Shown: positions 39,917 through 50,341 of the stretch, one piece after another
How positions within the stretch are numbered: position 1 is the stretch's first letter
Layout of the letters: every line of letters begins with the position of its first letter
Origin: Parietichytrium sp. I65-24A
Lineage: Eukaryota; Sar; Bigyra; Thraustochytrida; Thraustochytriidae
Reading direction: 5' to 3'
DNA length: 64,000 nt
NCBI GenBank assembly: GCA_012862575.1
Contig: BLSF01000015.1
Coordinates: forward strand, 495,545-559,544
Translations under genes and position numbers: made by a program
Notes under the pieces: model-generated
What the model was told of the DNA's origin: nothing
Databases searched by the model: none
Seen by the model: only the letters and a program-made list of their open reading frames with translations

Positions 39917-40516
39917 TCACCGCGTCTCTACCGTTGCAGTCTCAGTGACGGCAGCCTTCTTAGCACCTTCCTCGGCGGCAGCTTCTTTGGCAGCGTCCTC
40001 CAGCATCTGGACTGTCTCAGCTTTCTGCTCTGCCAGAAACTTGTCATATTCAGCCATAACATCAGCCATGGGAAGCTCCTCCTTAGCGCGCCGAACCACT
40101 TCGTCCACCTCCTGCGCAGAGCGCACAGCCCGAAGATCGTTTTCCACCTCTTCGCGCAGCCGTCCGAGGAAAAGTCCAGTCTTGTGTGCGCGCGATCTTT
40201 CGCCGAGAACAGTCTTGAGTCTCGCCATGGACTTGCGAACCTTTCCAAGACGCTCTGGGTTGGCCCATGGAGTACGCATGGACTTGCTCAGCTTCCTCTC
40301 AGTCTCCAACATGTTGCGCTCCTTGAGGAGGACGTACCACAGCTTGTGGAGATCATCGTAGCTCTTCAAACGAAGCTCGCTCGCGCGCCACGACCTTCCA
40401 GTCTGAAAACTTCCTTGCTTGCCAGTTCCCGATCCATCGAAGAACTCTTCCAATCCACGAACCATAGAACGGCTCTGACATTTCCACCCGCCAACTACGC
40501 GCCGTGTCAACGACAT
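39917..40516 (-). CDS. Mitochondrial large-subunit ribosomal protein uL29m (MRPL47/Mrpl4 family)
   Basis: 199 aa. This protein sits at the peptide exit of the mitochondrial ribosome. The diagnostic block is GRSWRASELRLKSYDDLHKL followed by WYVLLKERNMLETER, the usual MRP-L47 core (RSW.a.eLR.Ks..DLh.LWyvLLkERN). The N-terminus (MSLTRRVVGGWKCQSRS) is basic with no acidic residue, as in a mitochondrial presequence. The C-terminus is an Ala/Glu-rich helical tail that carries no recognised domain. The start is the first ATG; a TATA-like box lies 88 bp upstream. One exon. Confidence 0.92.
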   Translation of the reverse strand: MSLTRRVVGGWKCQSRSMVRGLEEFFDGSGTGKQGSFQTGRSWRASELRLKSYDDLHKLWYVLLKERNMLETERKLSKSMRTPWANPERLGKVRKSMARLKTVLGERSRAHKTGLFLGRLREEVENDLRAVRSAQEVDEVVRRAKEELPMADVMAEYDKFLAEQKAETVQMLEDAAKEAAAEEGAKKAAVTETATVETR

Positions 40517-40521
40517 CTTGA

Positions 40522-40570
40522 TCTTCCAATCTTTCTATCTTCCAATCTCTCAATCTTCCAATCTTCCAAT
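40522..40570. repeat. Imperfect CTTCCAAT repeat in the uL29m leader
   Basis: Four CTTCCAAT copies with intervening CTTTCTAT and CTCTCAAT variants start 6 bp upstream of the uL29m ATG, so they lie in its leader. On the sense strand they read ATTGGAAG. Confidence 0.85.
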
Positions 40571-40603
40571 CAATCTCAATGGAACTGTGCTTCAACTCCG
40601 CAA

Positions 40604-40610
40604 TTTTATA
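40604..40610 (-). promoter_or_regulatory. TATA box of uL29m
   Basis: TATAAAA on the minus strand, 88 bp upstream of the uL29m ATG, which would give a leader of about 60 nt made mostly of the CTTCCAAT repeat. Confidence 0.45.
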
Positions 40611-40661
40611 TGTACGACAGACCTATCCCAACTAACAAGATCCTTCCGTCCGTCTATCAAA

Positions 40662-40662
<1 letters not shown>

Positions 40663-40690
<28 letters not shown>
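40663..40690. repeat. (CT)14 microsatellite
   Basis: A pure CT run upstream of the uL29m TATA-like box; (GA)n on that gene's sense strand. Confidence 0.95.
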
Positions 40691-40696
<6 letters not shown>

Positions 40697-42360
40697 TTAC
40701 ACAAAAACAAACACACACACACACAGAGTTAACGCCCCGGGAAATTCACCGCGTACACTTTCGCGTACACTTTCGGTAAAGTATCCTTCACCTTCTTTCT
40801 CCCGGAATGGGATTTTGGTGGGAAGATGATGATGATGATGCGGCGAGGAGAGCAGGCGCGGGACGGACCCAAGGCTAGCTGTGGGGATTAAGGGGTGTTT
40901 AGTCGGAGGCTAGGGCGGCCGGTAGGGTGGTGTGCGTCGCAGAGAAATTTTGCGGTGTGCGCGAGGATGGGGCGACTGGTAGACGTGCGGTTAGGTGCGC
41001 GCTAGAAGTCGGGAATGTATGGCGAGAGCGTGTGTGGTGGCGGGCGATTGAATTTCTCGGCTATTTTCTCAGCGAATTCTCTCGAATTCATCTTCCATTT
41101 TCTCGATATATGTGGGGAACCCTTTTCAGATAACAGTCCACGTATATTCTACTATAATGCCCGAAGACTAAAGATCAGCTTAACTGTGAGTCATGGCAGT
41201 CGATCGACAATGGAGGAATAGCGTAGGAGTGACACAAAGGCACCCAGATATTAACTCGATATTATTTATAGTTATACATTATTTTAATATAAATTAAGTA
41301 TAGCGTGCCAGAAAAGTGTTCGTTGAACGGCCATAAAAAAGGGTTCATTCAATACACGTGCTTTCATTCAGTGTCTAAATTGAAAGCTTTCGAGAATGGG
41401 CAATTGAAGAAAGATTGCAAATGTAAAATGCAATTGCGAAATAGAATGGAGAATGGAAGAGGAACTCAAGCATCCGGAAATCAGCAGAGAGTTGCGATAC
41501 TGCAAGCAGTCGTGGTTTCCAAAATGGAATGGACTAGAATAGAATAGATTGGAATGTCGCCGAGACGAGCTCTCACCGCAGCCACCGCACAGTGAAGCGC
41601 TTCCTTCCAACCTTGCAGCAGCTGGTCAGATCAGAACGTCCGAACGGCCTGCACGAAGCCGCCACCGCCGCGATTTGACGGAAGTTACAACAATTTGTCT
41701 TTCATTTTACTCAATGGCAGTGCGCCAATAGTGCACAACCGCAGCCGTAGCGGATACATGTCTGCGAGCGGCAGGGACAGTAGTACCGGTATTTCGTTGG
41801 CTCAACCATCATTCGGACGGCAAGACGCCACCCATCGTCCATCGTCCATCTTCCATGATCGCCATTGCGAGTCCAGCTTTGGGCAGTCAATGCTCAAACT
41901 GTCAGCATCTTGTGCCCCTGCATGCAAATAAAAGCAAAAGCAAAAACAAAACAAACTTGTCCCGTCGCTCTCTCACTGTCAGCTAGAAGGGTCGCAAGTG
42001 ATTGACTGCGAGTTTCTTCTTGCTGCTGCTACTACTCCGACTTGGCATCTGCTGGGGTAGCGTCTCTGCAAGAAAGTGAAAAGTGGAAAGCGTTTGGCTG
42101 CCCTCAAGAGCCATTTGCCGGAGTTTGCCGCCGCACTTGGAAGGAAAAGCTGGCCGTGTATGCCGGTGTGCTGGCCAGGAAACGGAAGGCTGTGTGAAAC
42201 AATCGCCAGGTCGAGTGGCGCTGCGGGAGCGGCTCGTTGTCTCTTTGTCTCTCGTTGACTCGTTGTCTGTTCGGACCAGAGCACAGCAGCTCATGCCCCG
42301 CGCCGAACAGTGTTTTGGACTTCCCGGAATTTGCTGGCGCGTACTTTAGTGAGAGACTGA

Positions 42361-42388
42361 GACACACACAGAGAGAGAGAGAGAGAGA
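42361..42388 (+). repeat. (CA)n(GA)n microsatellite before the phosphodiesterase gene
   Basis: ACACACACA followed by about nine GA units, 95-120 bp before the ATG, with purines on the sense strand. Confidence 0.95.
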
Positions 42389-42482
42389 CGAAGGGGTCAG
42401 CCTCGAAGGTGCACTGTAGTGGGTGGTGGGTCTGCAGCGACGCGCTCGCTCGGTTCTTCGCGGCGAACGCGTAGCTCACACC

Positions 42483-45203
42483 ATGGACGAAAATAAGCTC
42501 AGGGAGCTCTTTAGGAGAACGAAAATTTTGGTTTTCAGCGATGAGGAGATGGTCCAAAAGTGCACCTCAAAAGCTTTTGAAGCTGATTTTGACTTTCAAA
42601 TCATCAGCTCTGAGACATTGCAGAGCTTGGAAGATGGTGCACTCACCAAGCTTTTGAAAAGAGCTGACCTCGTTGTGACGGATAGCCTCGAGCCCCGGGA
42701 GTGGGTTTGCTGTGGCGCGCCAGTGTTTGCCATGGTCGAGGACAAGCTGACGTTGGACACTATGCCCTTTGGCTTTGCAGATTTAATGCATAAGACTGTT
42801 GACCACCTTGTGCTGCGCAGGAGGGCAGAGAATGTGATCGTCAGACTGGCGCTAGAGACACTTATTCTCAAGTCGACAAGGAAGCCTTCAATGATGCGAA
42901 GTCTCGCGAAGAGCTTTATCACCTCCGCGGTTAAAACTGGCATGGAAACTGTTGTAAATCTTAAAAGTAACGAGAGCGGCAACACAGGAATGGAACCTGA
43001 GAGCGAAGCAGACCGCGGCGACGTTGGGAAGATCGAAGATAAGATTCTAGAAGTCGACGAGAGCAAGGAAGGAGCTCCTTCGAAAGCCAAAGCTGAGGAT
43101 GCCGAGTCAAAACCGAAGCAAGACGGGGCGGACGCCATCGTGCAACGTTCATCGTCGCGTTCTGCAGGAAGCGATGAGCTGCTGGACGCCAAATCTCTTC
43201 GAGATTTGGGCATCACCACCCACGAGGTAGAGGACGAAGAGGGCAAGAGCGAAACTAGCTCTCTCTCCGACACCGACTCAATTGACACCAAAGACACCGG
43301 AGCAGAGTCTGTAGATGAAATCACTTACTTGAGAAAGAAATCAGTAATGCTCCAGTATCAGCTGTCGCTTCAAAGGAGCGATTCTCAGAGGACCATCGAC
43401 ATGATGAGGCGCTTTCATCAAGATTTCACCAAAGTTTCTGATCTTTTACAGGAGTACGAACAGGTAGAGGGGGGCGGGGGCGAGGGCGTCCAGCTTTACA
43501 ATGCTATTAAAGAGATTTGGAATATAGTCGACAAGCAGCGTTTCGCGCTTGCGGACCTCCAGGTGGACGACCACACTAAGCGTTGGCTGGACGCGACTTT
43601 TCAGTCCGGCGAAGATGAGGGAATTGCGCTTGACCAAGACGGGCTAGTCGCTGCGGACTCTCTGGAGCCTTTCTCGCCCACACCAGCAGAGGCATTTGAG
43701 GAGCTTTCTGGTATTGAAGAGCATTCCACTCCGCGAAAGACGGGCAGTCAGAACGCAAACGTGCACCGGCAGGGCAGCTCCCGGTCGGAGAGTCGAAGTA
43801 GCCCGAAAAGTCCAAGTAGTCCGCCGATGAGGCACAGGCAGTCAATCCATCTTATTAGTTCTGTCGCGAACATGCAGAGGTCCTTCCGGAGAGTTCGCTC
43901 ATCGCTAGGTGCGATTCACCTCATGGATCCAAAGCTCTCAGAGGAGCAGTTGTCCGAGGAGATCCTCTGCCAAGACCTGATCCGCACCCTGGAACACGAA
44001 GAAGAATGGGACGTTTGGCGAATGACGGAGCTGCAAATGATGGCGGCCGCAAACGAGATGCTTCACACCTTCGGCATGGTAGATGTGTTTGAGGTGAAGC
44101 AAACTGCATTTCGCAGTTTTTTCTCCATGGTGTCACGCCTTTACAAGAGCTCCAACCCATACCACAATCTTTATCACGGATTTGATGTGATGAAGACAAG
44201 CTACTTCTTTCTGGAGCTCGCCGAGTTCGGGAAAGACGCTCCAAATCTCTCTGGTTATGCACTTTTAATTGCAAGTCTTTGCCATGATGTGGGGCATCCG
44301 GGCAGGAACAATAATTTTCAAATGCATTCGGGTACAGAGCTTGCTATTAGATACAATGACCGGTCAGTTCTAGAGAGTTATCACTCTGCGCTCACCTTTC
44401 GATGCATCAGAAAAGGGAATGACGAAATGTTTGGTAATCTTGACATGTTCGGCCGTCGGGAAATGAGAAAGATCATCGTCGAGACAATCCTCGCGACTGA
44501 TGTATCCAAGCATGTTAAGCTGCTCAAAGCTGTGAACGAAGGCGCAGTATCTGATCATTTGCTGCAGCTCAAACTCATCTTGTGCGTTTCTGATGTCAGC
44601 AACCCTATCAAACCAACCAACGTGGCTGACAGATGGTCAGTAATGGTCACTGAAGAGTTCTTTCGTCAGGGAGATGAAGAGAGGAACCTGGGAATGGAGA
44701 TTTCCCCATTTTGCGACCGCAGAGAACCAACGAATGGACAGCTTGGTCTAAACTTCATTGATTTTGTTGTTAGTCCTATCGTCACTGCCTTGAAGCAGGC
44801 ATACCCGCACTATAAGAAGAGGATTGATGCTGTGTTGGACGTTCTTGCGTCTCGACGAGAATATCTGCGAAAGGAGGTGGCGAACATGCAGCAGCTTCAG
44901 AAAGAAGAGATGCAAAAGCGTCTCGAGAGTTCGGAAGAGAACCGGGCAACCGATCCTTCAAGCGTTGAGCTTCATATTTCCGCCAGTGGCAAAGGACCTC
45001 AGTCACAGTCCAGTCCTATGAGCTCTCCAACCAGCCATGGGTCGACTGGTGAGTTACCGCCGCTGCGCACAAGAGCAGCCAGGCCAACAATTCCGGGCAT
45101 CAAAAGCAGATTGACTTCCCCAACAAAAACCAAATCGCTCTCGCAAAAGCAGGAGAAGCAGCTACTTCGCACTGCGCGGGCATACGGTCAGGACATCCCA
45201 TAA
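42483..45203 (+). CDS. 3',5'-cyclic nucleotide phosphodiesterase with receiver-like N-terminal domain
   Basis: 906 aa, one exon. The C-terminal catalytic domain (about 530-800) hydrolyses cAMP and/or cGMP. It has YHNLYH (His561, His565), HDVGHPGRNN (His601, Asp602, His605), CVSDVSNPIKP (metal ligand Asp704) and the purine-binding region GQLGLNFIDF. The N-terminus (about 13-120) looks like a response-regulator receiver fold. KILVFSDEE has an acidic pair (Asp20/Glu21), ADLVVTDSLEP places Asp67 at the phospho-acceptor position, PVFAMVED is the fourth strand, and Lys104 sits in FADLMHKTVD. The central region (about 160-480) is Ser/acidic and probably disordered, with a short coiled coil around 285-335. 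The tail after about 800 has a charged helix and a Ser/Pro-rich end. The catalytic call is firm; the receiver call is motif-based. The ATG at 42483 follows CACC. Confidence 0.93.
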   Translation: MDENKLRELFRRTKILVFSDEEMVQKCTSKAFEADFDFQIISSETLQSLEDGALTKLLKRADLVVTDSLEPREWVCCGAPVFAMVEDKLTLDTMPFGFADLMHKTVDHLVLRRRAENVIVRLALETLILKSTRKPSMMRSLAKSFITSAVKTGMETVVNLKSNESGNTGMEPESEADRGDVGKIEDKILEVDESKEGAPSKAKAEDAESKPKQDGADAIVQRSSSRSAGSDELLDAKSLRDLGITTHEVEDEEGKSETSSLSDTDSIDTKDTGAESVDEITYLRKKSVMLQYQLSLQRSDSQRTIDMMRRFHQDFTKVSDLLQEYEQVEGGGGEGVQLYNAIKEIWNIVDKQRFALADLQVDDHTKRWLDATFQSGEDEGIALDQDGLVAADSLEPFSPTPAEAFEELSGIEEHSTPRKTGSQNANVHRQGSSRSESRSSPKSPSSPPMRHRQSIHLISSVANMQRSFRRVRSSLGAIHLMDPKLSEEQLSEEILCQDLIRTLEHEEEWDVWRMTELQMMAAANEMLHTFGMVDVFEVKQTAFRSFFSMVSRLYKSSNPYHNLYHGFDVMKTSYFFLELAEFGKDAPNLSGYALLIASLCHDVGHPGRNNNFQMHSGTELAIRYNDRSVLESYHSALTFRCIRKGNDEMFGNLDMFGRREMRKIIVETILATDVSKHVKLLKAVNEGAVSDHLLQLKLILCVSDVSNPIKPTNVADRWSVMVTEEFFRQGDEERNLGMEISPFCDRREPTNGQLGLNFIDFVVSPIVTALKQAYPHYKKRIDAVLDVLASRREYLRKEVANMQQLQKEEMQKRLESSEENRATDPSSVELHISASGKGPQSQSSPMSSPTSHGSTGELPPLRTRAARPTIPGIKSRLTSPTKTKSLSQKQEKQLLRTARAYGQDIP

Positions 45204-45493
45204 CTAACGTAAATGGGGTTTAAAGAGGCGGGCTCTCTCTAGTAGCTGAGAACTTAAACTTGACCACATCCGATTTTCGAGAGCCACGGATTACCACACC
45301 GACTCACACGGAGCGGATCAATTAAAATTACTGTAAATTTCCAGGAAACGCCAACTTTTTTTTGTTCAAAGCGAGCAGGTGTTCATCGCTTCCAAGAGAA
45401 ATACAATCGTGCGAGCCCCGAAGATAGGCACATCATAGCCTCATTATATCATCCCCGGCTCCTCAGCAAAGATGCCTAAGCGCCAAGCAAGCT

Positions 45494-46060
45494 TCAGACC
45501 CCGGTCTCTTCGCGCGAGGGGAGCTTGACTTCGTCTATACTTAATGTTCTATCTTCGAGCCTCTCGCCAAATCCCAGGTGAACCCTCCAAACTCGTGCCG
45601 AGTGGTGTTTCTGGGCAGCTTGCTGGGCAGCCACAAAATTGAGCGCAACTTGCGGCCATTCGACCAAGCACAAGTCGTGGAACAGGACTGAATCCCAACC
45701 CAGCGCTTCGAGATCAATACGTCCAAAGTCCTGCAATCTGTACAAATCAAAGTGCCTCACCATGAACGCAGACCTGCCATCGAAAACAGGTCCGTACTCC
45801 TGCTCGAGAAGAAACGTCGGCGATGGAACAGGCATTTCCCAGTCGTGAATCACCGCCCTAACGCACGATCTGACGAAGACACTCTTTCCGACGCCAACAG
45901 GTCCCAACATGAGCACGACATCCCGCCGTCTCAGACAGCGCTCGGCAAATTCCCGTCCTGCTGCACTCATTTCCTTCTCTGAACAGACCAATCGGCTCGG
46001 ATTCACTGCTGCTGCGCGAAGCCTCTTCAAAAGCCAGCTTGCGCCAGCTGCCTTTGACAT
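45494..46060 (-). CDS. TsaE-family ATPase for tRNA t6A37 synthesis, probably mitochondrial
   Basis: 188 aa. In bacteria TsaE works with TsaB/TsaD to make threonylcarbamoyl-adenosine at tRNA position 37. Family hallmarks are all present: Walker A GPVGVGKS (53-60), PSPTF (79-83), HFDLYRL (103-109) and the Walker-B-like LVEWP (132-136). The N-terminus (KAAGASWLLKRLRAAAVNPSRL) has no acidic residue and is rich in Arg, Ala and Leu, which suggests an organelle-targeting peptide. Length fits the family (150-190 aa). One exon. It converges with the phosphodiesterase gene (290 bp between stops) and diverges from insulysin. Confidence 0.92.
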   Translation of the reverse strand: MSKAAGASWLLKRLRAAAVNPSRLVCSEKEMSAAGREFAERCLRRRDVVLMLGPVGVGKSVFVRSCVRAVIHDWEMPVPSPTFLLEQEYGPVFDGRSAFMVRHFDLYRLQDFGRIDLEALGWDSVLFHDLCLVEWPQVALNFVAAQQAAQKHHSARVWRVHLGFGERLEDRTLSIDEVKLPSREETGV

Positions 46061-47039
46061 TTTCGTTCGTGAATATAAATACAGCGCCTCCAGTCGGCAG
46101 TCCGGACAATGAATCCCAAATGAATACTACCTGGTAGCCACGCCTTCTTCCTCTTGGCAATTTCCTTTTTACTTCCGTGCTCGCAAGCACTTTGTATCGC
46201 AAATGTTCAATGTTTTGATTGATTGATTGATGATTGATTGATAAGCTTATGTTTGGATTGACCCTTCCCGACTTCCCGACGTTGCAACTTGCACTCAGAA
46301 TACTCTTCTGAAGAATACTCACAAACTCACACTGTGTTGAACGAACGTTCACGAACGCCAGCGCCTTTCTATCCTCGTGTACCTCGTGTGGGGACGCCGG
46401 TGCTAGTGAGCCGAATAGCGATCATTAGTGCTGCGAGGACACAACTAGAGTGCGCGAATGTTGATGTTGACGTCGTCGTTCTCCTGCCGCACAATTTGAT
46501 GGAACAGCGGAAGACATCCTTGTGTGAAAACAGCGAGTTGTTTTACTTATTTTCCATATCGAGACATAACTCCCGAATTCCACATTCCACATTCCTCCTC
46601 GAAGCGTAGCCTGGCATAGAACAAGCTTATTGACACTTACGCCGAAACTAGTACCGGTGTAAAAGGTCGTCCCCAACGAAGGCGAAGGAACAGCAAGGAG
46701 CTTCCCTCACCTTCCGCCCCATCCTCCTACCTCCCTTCCCATAAACACCTTACCGAACACAAAAGGAAACCCTTCCCCACTTCCCGCGAACAACGAACAA
46801 CGAGCTATTCCACCTCCCTTACCATTCCGACCTACTCCCCACTAGCACCTCCCCTCCACACTAACGAATACCCATAAGAAGGGCACTAGCACTGGGTGTA
46901 CTGGGCACACTTGGCACACTTGGCATACGCGCGGACCCACAGACCCGAAACGTCCGTGAGTACGAGCGCTTGGGGGACTGTGTATCGTGTATCGTGGATC
47001 GACTAGGAGGGTATATATATAAATATCAATATTGTGAGG
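46061..47039. other. Divergent spacer between TsaE (-) and insulysin (+)
   Basis: No gene is seen. It holds an ATTG microsatellite (46214-46242) on the TsaE side and a pyrimidine-rich centre (46700-46860). TATATATAAATA (47012-47023) lies only 17 bp before the insulysin ATG, so either the leader is very short or this is not a TATA box. Confidence 0.5.
46214..46242. repeat. (GATT)n tetranucleotide microsatellite
   Basis: About seven GATT units with one slip (GATGATT), about 155-180 bp upstream of TsaE; (AATC)n, equivalent to (CAAT)n, on that gene's sense strand. Confidence 0.9.
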
Positions 47040-50000
47040 ATGGTGCACGAGATCGCGGTGGTGGACTCGAACGGGATCGAGAAGTCGTTCTCGGACCAGA
47101 GGGAGTTCCGCGAAGTGGTGCTAGAGAATGCGCTGCAAGTGCTGGTAGTGAGCGACCCCAAAACGGACAAGGCGGCGGCTTCGATGGATGTCAATGTGGG
47201 ACACTTCAGCGACCCGGAAGAGCTGCCTGGCTTGGCGCACTTTTTGGAGCAGTAAGTTGGTAGAGCGTTAATGTTGGACTCTGTGTGTATGTATGTGAAT
47301 GTGGGTGTGTATGTGACATGCGGGGTGATGCTGATGCTGATGCCGAGGTTCGTGCTATGTGGGGTTTTAGCATGCTGTTCCTTGGGACTGAGAAGTACCC
47401 GAATGAAAACAGTTACTCGGCGTATCTGTCGGAGAATGGAGGTCGGTCGAACGCTTATACGTCGATGGAAAATACGAATTACTATTTTGATGTTGGGTAT
47501 GGCTCGTTCGAAGGCGCTCTGGACCGGTTTGCTCAGTTTTTTATTGCTCCGCTTTTCACTCCCTCTGCGACAGATAGAGAGCTCAATGCCGTAGATAGCG
47601 AACACGCGAAGAATTTGCAGGACGATATGTGGAGAGGGTTTCAACTGGAGAAAACCACAAGCAATCCACTTCATCCATATCACAAGTTTGCGACAGGTGA
47701 TAGTACGACTCTGCGGGACGAGCCAAACAAGAAAGGAATTGATGTTCGTAATGCACTGCTAGATTTCCATCAACGCTTCTACTCGGCCAACAGGATGAAG
47801 CTTTGTCTCATCGGGCGCGAAAGTCTTGACGACCTTACCGAACTCGCCAAGACGTACTTTAGCCCGATTCCGAACCATGATTCACCACTTCCATCTTACG
47901 GAGCCACCGGCGGGCCTTTCACTGAACCGGAATGGGGGAGGAAGATTGAGTTCGTCCCGGTGAAGGACTTGCGGTCCATCGAGGTGACGTGGGGGCTTCC
48001 CTCCATGGAGGCCTTGTACGAAGAAGCCCCAAACCGGTACTTGTCGAATTTAATCGGTCACGAAGGACCTGGGTCGGTACTGGCGCTGCTTCGCGACCGT
48101 GGTCTTGCGAATGAGCTGAGCGCTGGTCTCAACTTTGACAGTAGCGATTTTTCCCTTTTCAAGGTATCCGTGGAGTGCACGGAGGAAGGGATTGGCAAGG
48201 TAGATGAAATCATTGGGCTGTTATTTGCGTATCTGAATCTCCTCAAGAGCGAGAATCATCAAGGCGTTCAAAAATGGCTTTGGGAGGAAATTGCGCTTCA
48301 AACCGCCAATTCGTTCCGCTTTCAGTCGAAGCCTGATCCATCGGGGTTTGTCTCCCGCGTTAGCAGCAACATGCAAAAGTATCCTATCAAGCACGTCATG
48401 TCGAACTCGCTCATTCGAGTTTTCCGTCGCGAAGGGATCGTGCAGATGCTAGACGCGCTTGTGCCGGAAAGGGCTGTGGTCAAGATTGCAAGTAAAAGAG
48501 CGGAGCCGTACGCGAATTTGGAGGAGCTATGGTACAAGACTAAACATAGCATTACGGCCATACCGAAGGAAACCATCGAGGCCTGGCGCTCGGCATCATC
48601 TGACAAGCTCCATTTGCCTGCGCCCAACGAATTTCTCCCATCTGATTTCACTGTGCATGCATTTCAGCCCCCTCAGCCGGTGAGTGTGGAGTCTGTTATG
48701 TCTTCGGTCGCATGCGTGTCGCCGCAACTCGTGGAGGCTATTGAGAACTTTGAAAGTGTCGTGTCGTTCAAAAGGGGTAAAGCGGTGAAGGAGTCCGACC
48801 GCAAGGATATGCTCAAGTCCTATGCTGAGAGATCCGCCCTCTCTCGGTGGGACCCGGAGAGTGACGACCCGGATCAACAAGATCTCGATGCCTGCCGGCC
48901 GCCTGTACTCGTCGCGGCAGGCGAGAAGGTGGGCGGGTTAGTGTGGCTCAAGCAAGATACGGTGTTCAAACTTCCCAAGGCGATTGTGTCGACGCTCATG
49001 CTAACTTCGGTTGCTTACCAGGACCCACGAAGTGCCGTGCTCTCAGAACTGTACACCATGATTGTGCAGGAACTTCTAGTCGAGTATGCTTACGCCGCAG
49101 AAATAGCTGGGTTGTTCTATTCCTTGAGAAACACAGCTTTGGGACTTGAATTTTCCGTTGGTGGCTTCACTCACAAACTCGGCAACCTTCTTCACCATGT
49201 TGTGGATCTACTTTGCACACCCTCTGCCTTTACGGAGAAAGCCTTCCAGAGGTTCAAAGAAAAACTTTCTCAGAACATGAAGAACTTCGACATGGAGCAG
49301 CCTTATCAACACGCAGTGTACACCAGTAGTATACTCATGAACCTTCCTCGCTGGCACGTCGATGAGAAGCGGAAGGAAATTGACTCTGTGACCCTCGAGG
49401 AGGTCAAGATGCATGCTGAGCGATTTCTATCCTCGTGCTCGCTAGAGACTATTGTCGTCGGAAATGCCACCGCAGATCAGAGTATTAGCTTTGCGGCTCA
49501 GACCAAGAGCCGAATCGGTAGAGTTGACGCTGGCTCCGCGCAAAGCGCGAGTCTCGTTCCGCGAGTTGTGATGCTGGAGGACAGGACAGAGCAGTTCTAC
49601 ATGATACCAGGTCGCGACTCTGACAACATCAACTCGGCAATCGAGGTGCTTTACCAAATCGGGCCTGACGATCCGCATCGTTTTGCTCCTTTGCAGGTTC
49701 TAGCCCACATCGCGCAAGAACCATGCTTCAACCAACTTCGTACCGAGCAGCAGCTTGGTTATATTGTATTTTGCGGACCACGACTCGACCATGGAATTTG
49801 CTCCCTGAGATTTATTATTCAATCGAGTCGCGCGGACCCGTACACCCTGGACGAGAGAATCGAGGGTTTCCTGGATTCCTTCTACAAATTGCTTGTTGAT
49901 ATGGAGCCTGGAACCGTGCAGCAAAATCTTGACGCGGTTCTGGATCTCACTCTGGAGAAGGACAAGACTATTTTTGAAGAGGCTCGCCGCTGGATTCATG

Positions 50001-50341
50001 AGGTGGACACCCACTTTTACAACTTTTCGCGCACGGTTGAAATCGCCGCGACAGTTTCGACTTTGACTAAGGCTGAGCTGGTCCACTTTTTTGAAGAGCA
50101 CTTGCATCGCGATGCTCCTCATAGACGCAAGATTGTGGTTGGGATTTTTGGTTCCAAGCACCGTTCTGCCCTGCAAGAATCCACATTCCGGTCCTCGTCG
50201 AGCAGCAACCCGACTATGGCGACCGCGCAAGCGTTACAGTCTCGCGGACAAGCTTTGGTCACGCAAGTTCCCAGCGTTCGCCACTTTAGGACTGCCAACG
50301 CGTTGTACCCAGTTCAGTCCAGGGCGAAACACAAGCTGTAA
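47040..50341 (+). CDS. Insulysin-type M16A metalloprotease (IDE family), two exons
   Basis: Exons 47040-47251 and 47371-50341 (intron 119 bp, GTAAGT...GTTTTAG) encode 1060 aa, close to human IDE (1019). M16A enzymes degrade small peptides inside a closed chamber. Splicing joins GLAHFLE to HMLFLGTEKYP, creating the inverted zinc motif HFLEH (residues 67-71). The third ligand is in NAVDSEHAKNLQDD. ENSYSAYLSENGGRSNAYTS and the C-terminal EQQLGYIVFCG are also typical of the family. The intron falls inside the codon of the second zinc-binding His; if it is retained, translation stops one codon later. The first exon is short and lacks a signal peptide, so the enzyme is probably cytosolic or peroxisomal; no SKL-type tail is seen (ends HKL). 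A GTG two codons earlier is not favoured as start. Confidence 0.95.

Larger units (their letters stand above)
40517..42482. other. Divergent spacer between uL29m (-) and phosphodiesterase (+)
   Basis: No gene is recognised. The left part has CTTCCAAT repeats, a CT microsatellite and a CA run (40711-40726). The centre (41240-41570) is AT-rich with GGAATGGA-type repeats. The right part is GA-rich just before the phosphodiesterase gene (42361-42388). Confidence 0.5.

Noticed and set aside
47012-47023. TATATATAAATA as the insulysin TATA box
   Set aside because: Only 17 bp before the ATG, leaving almost no leader.
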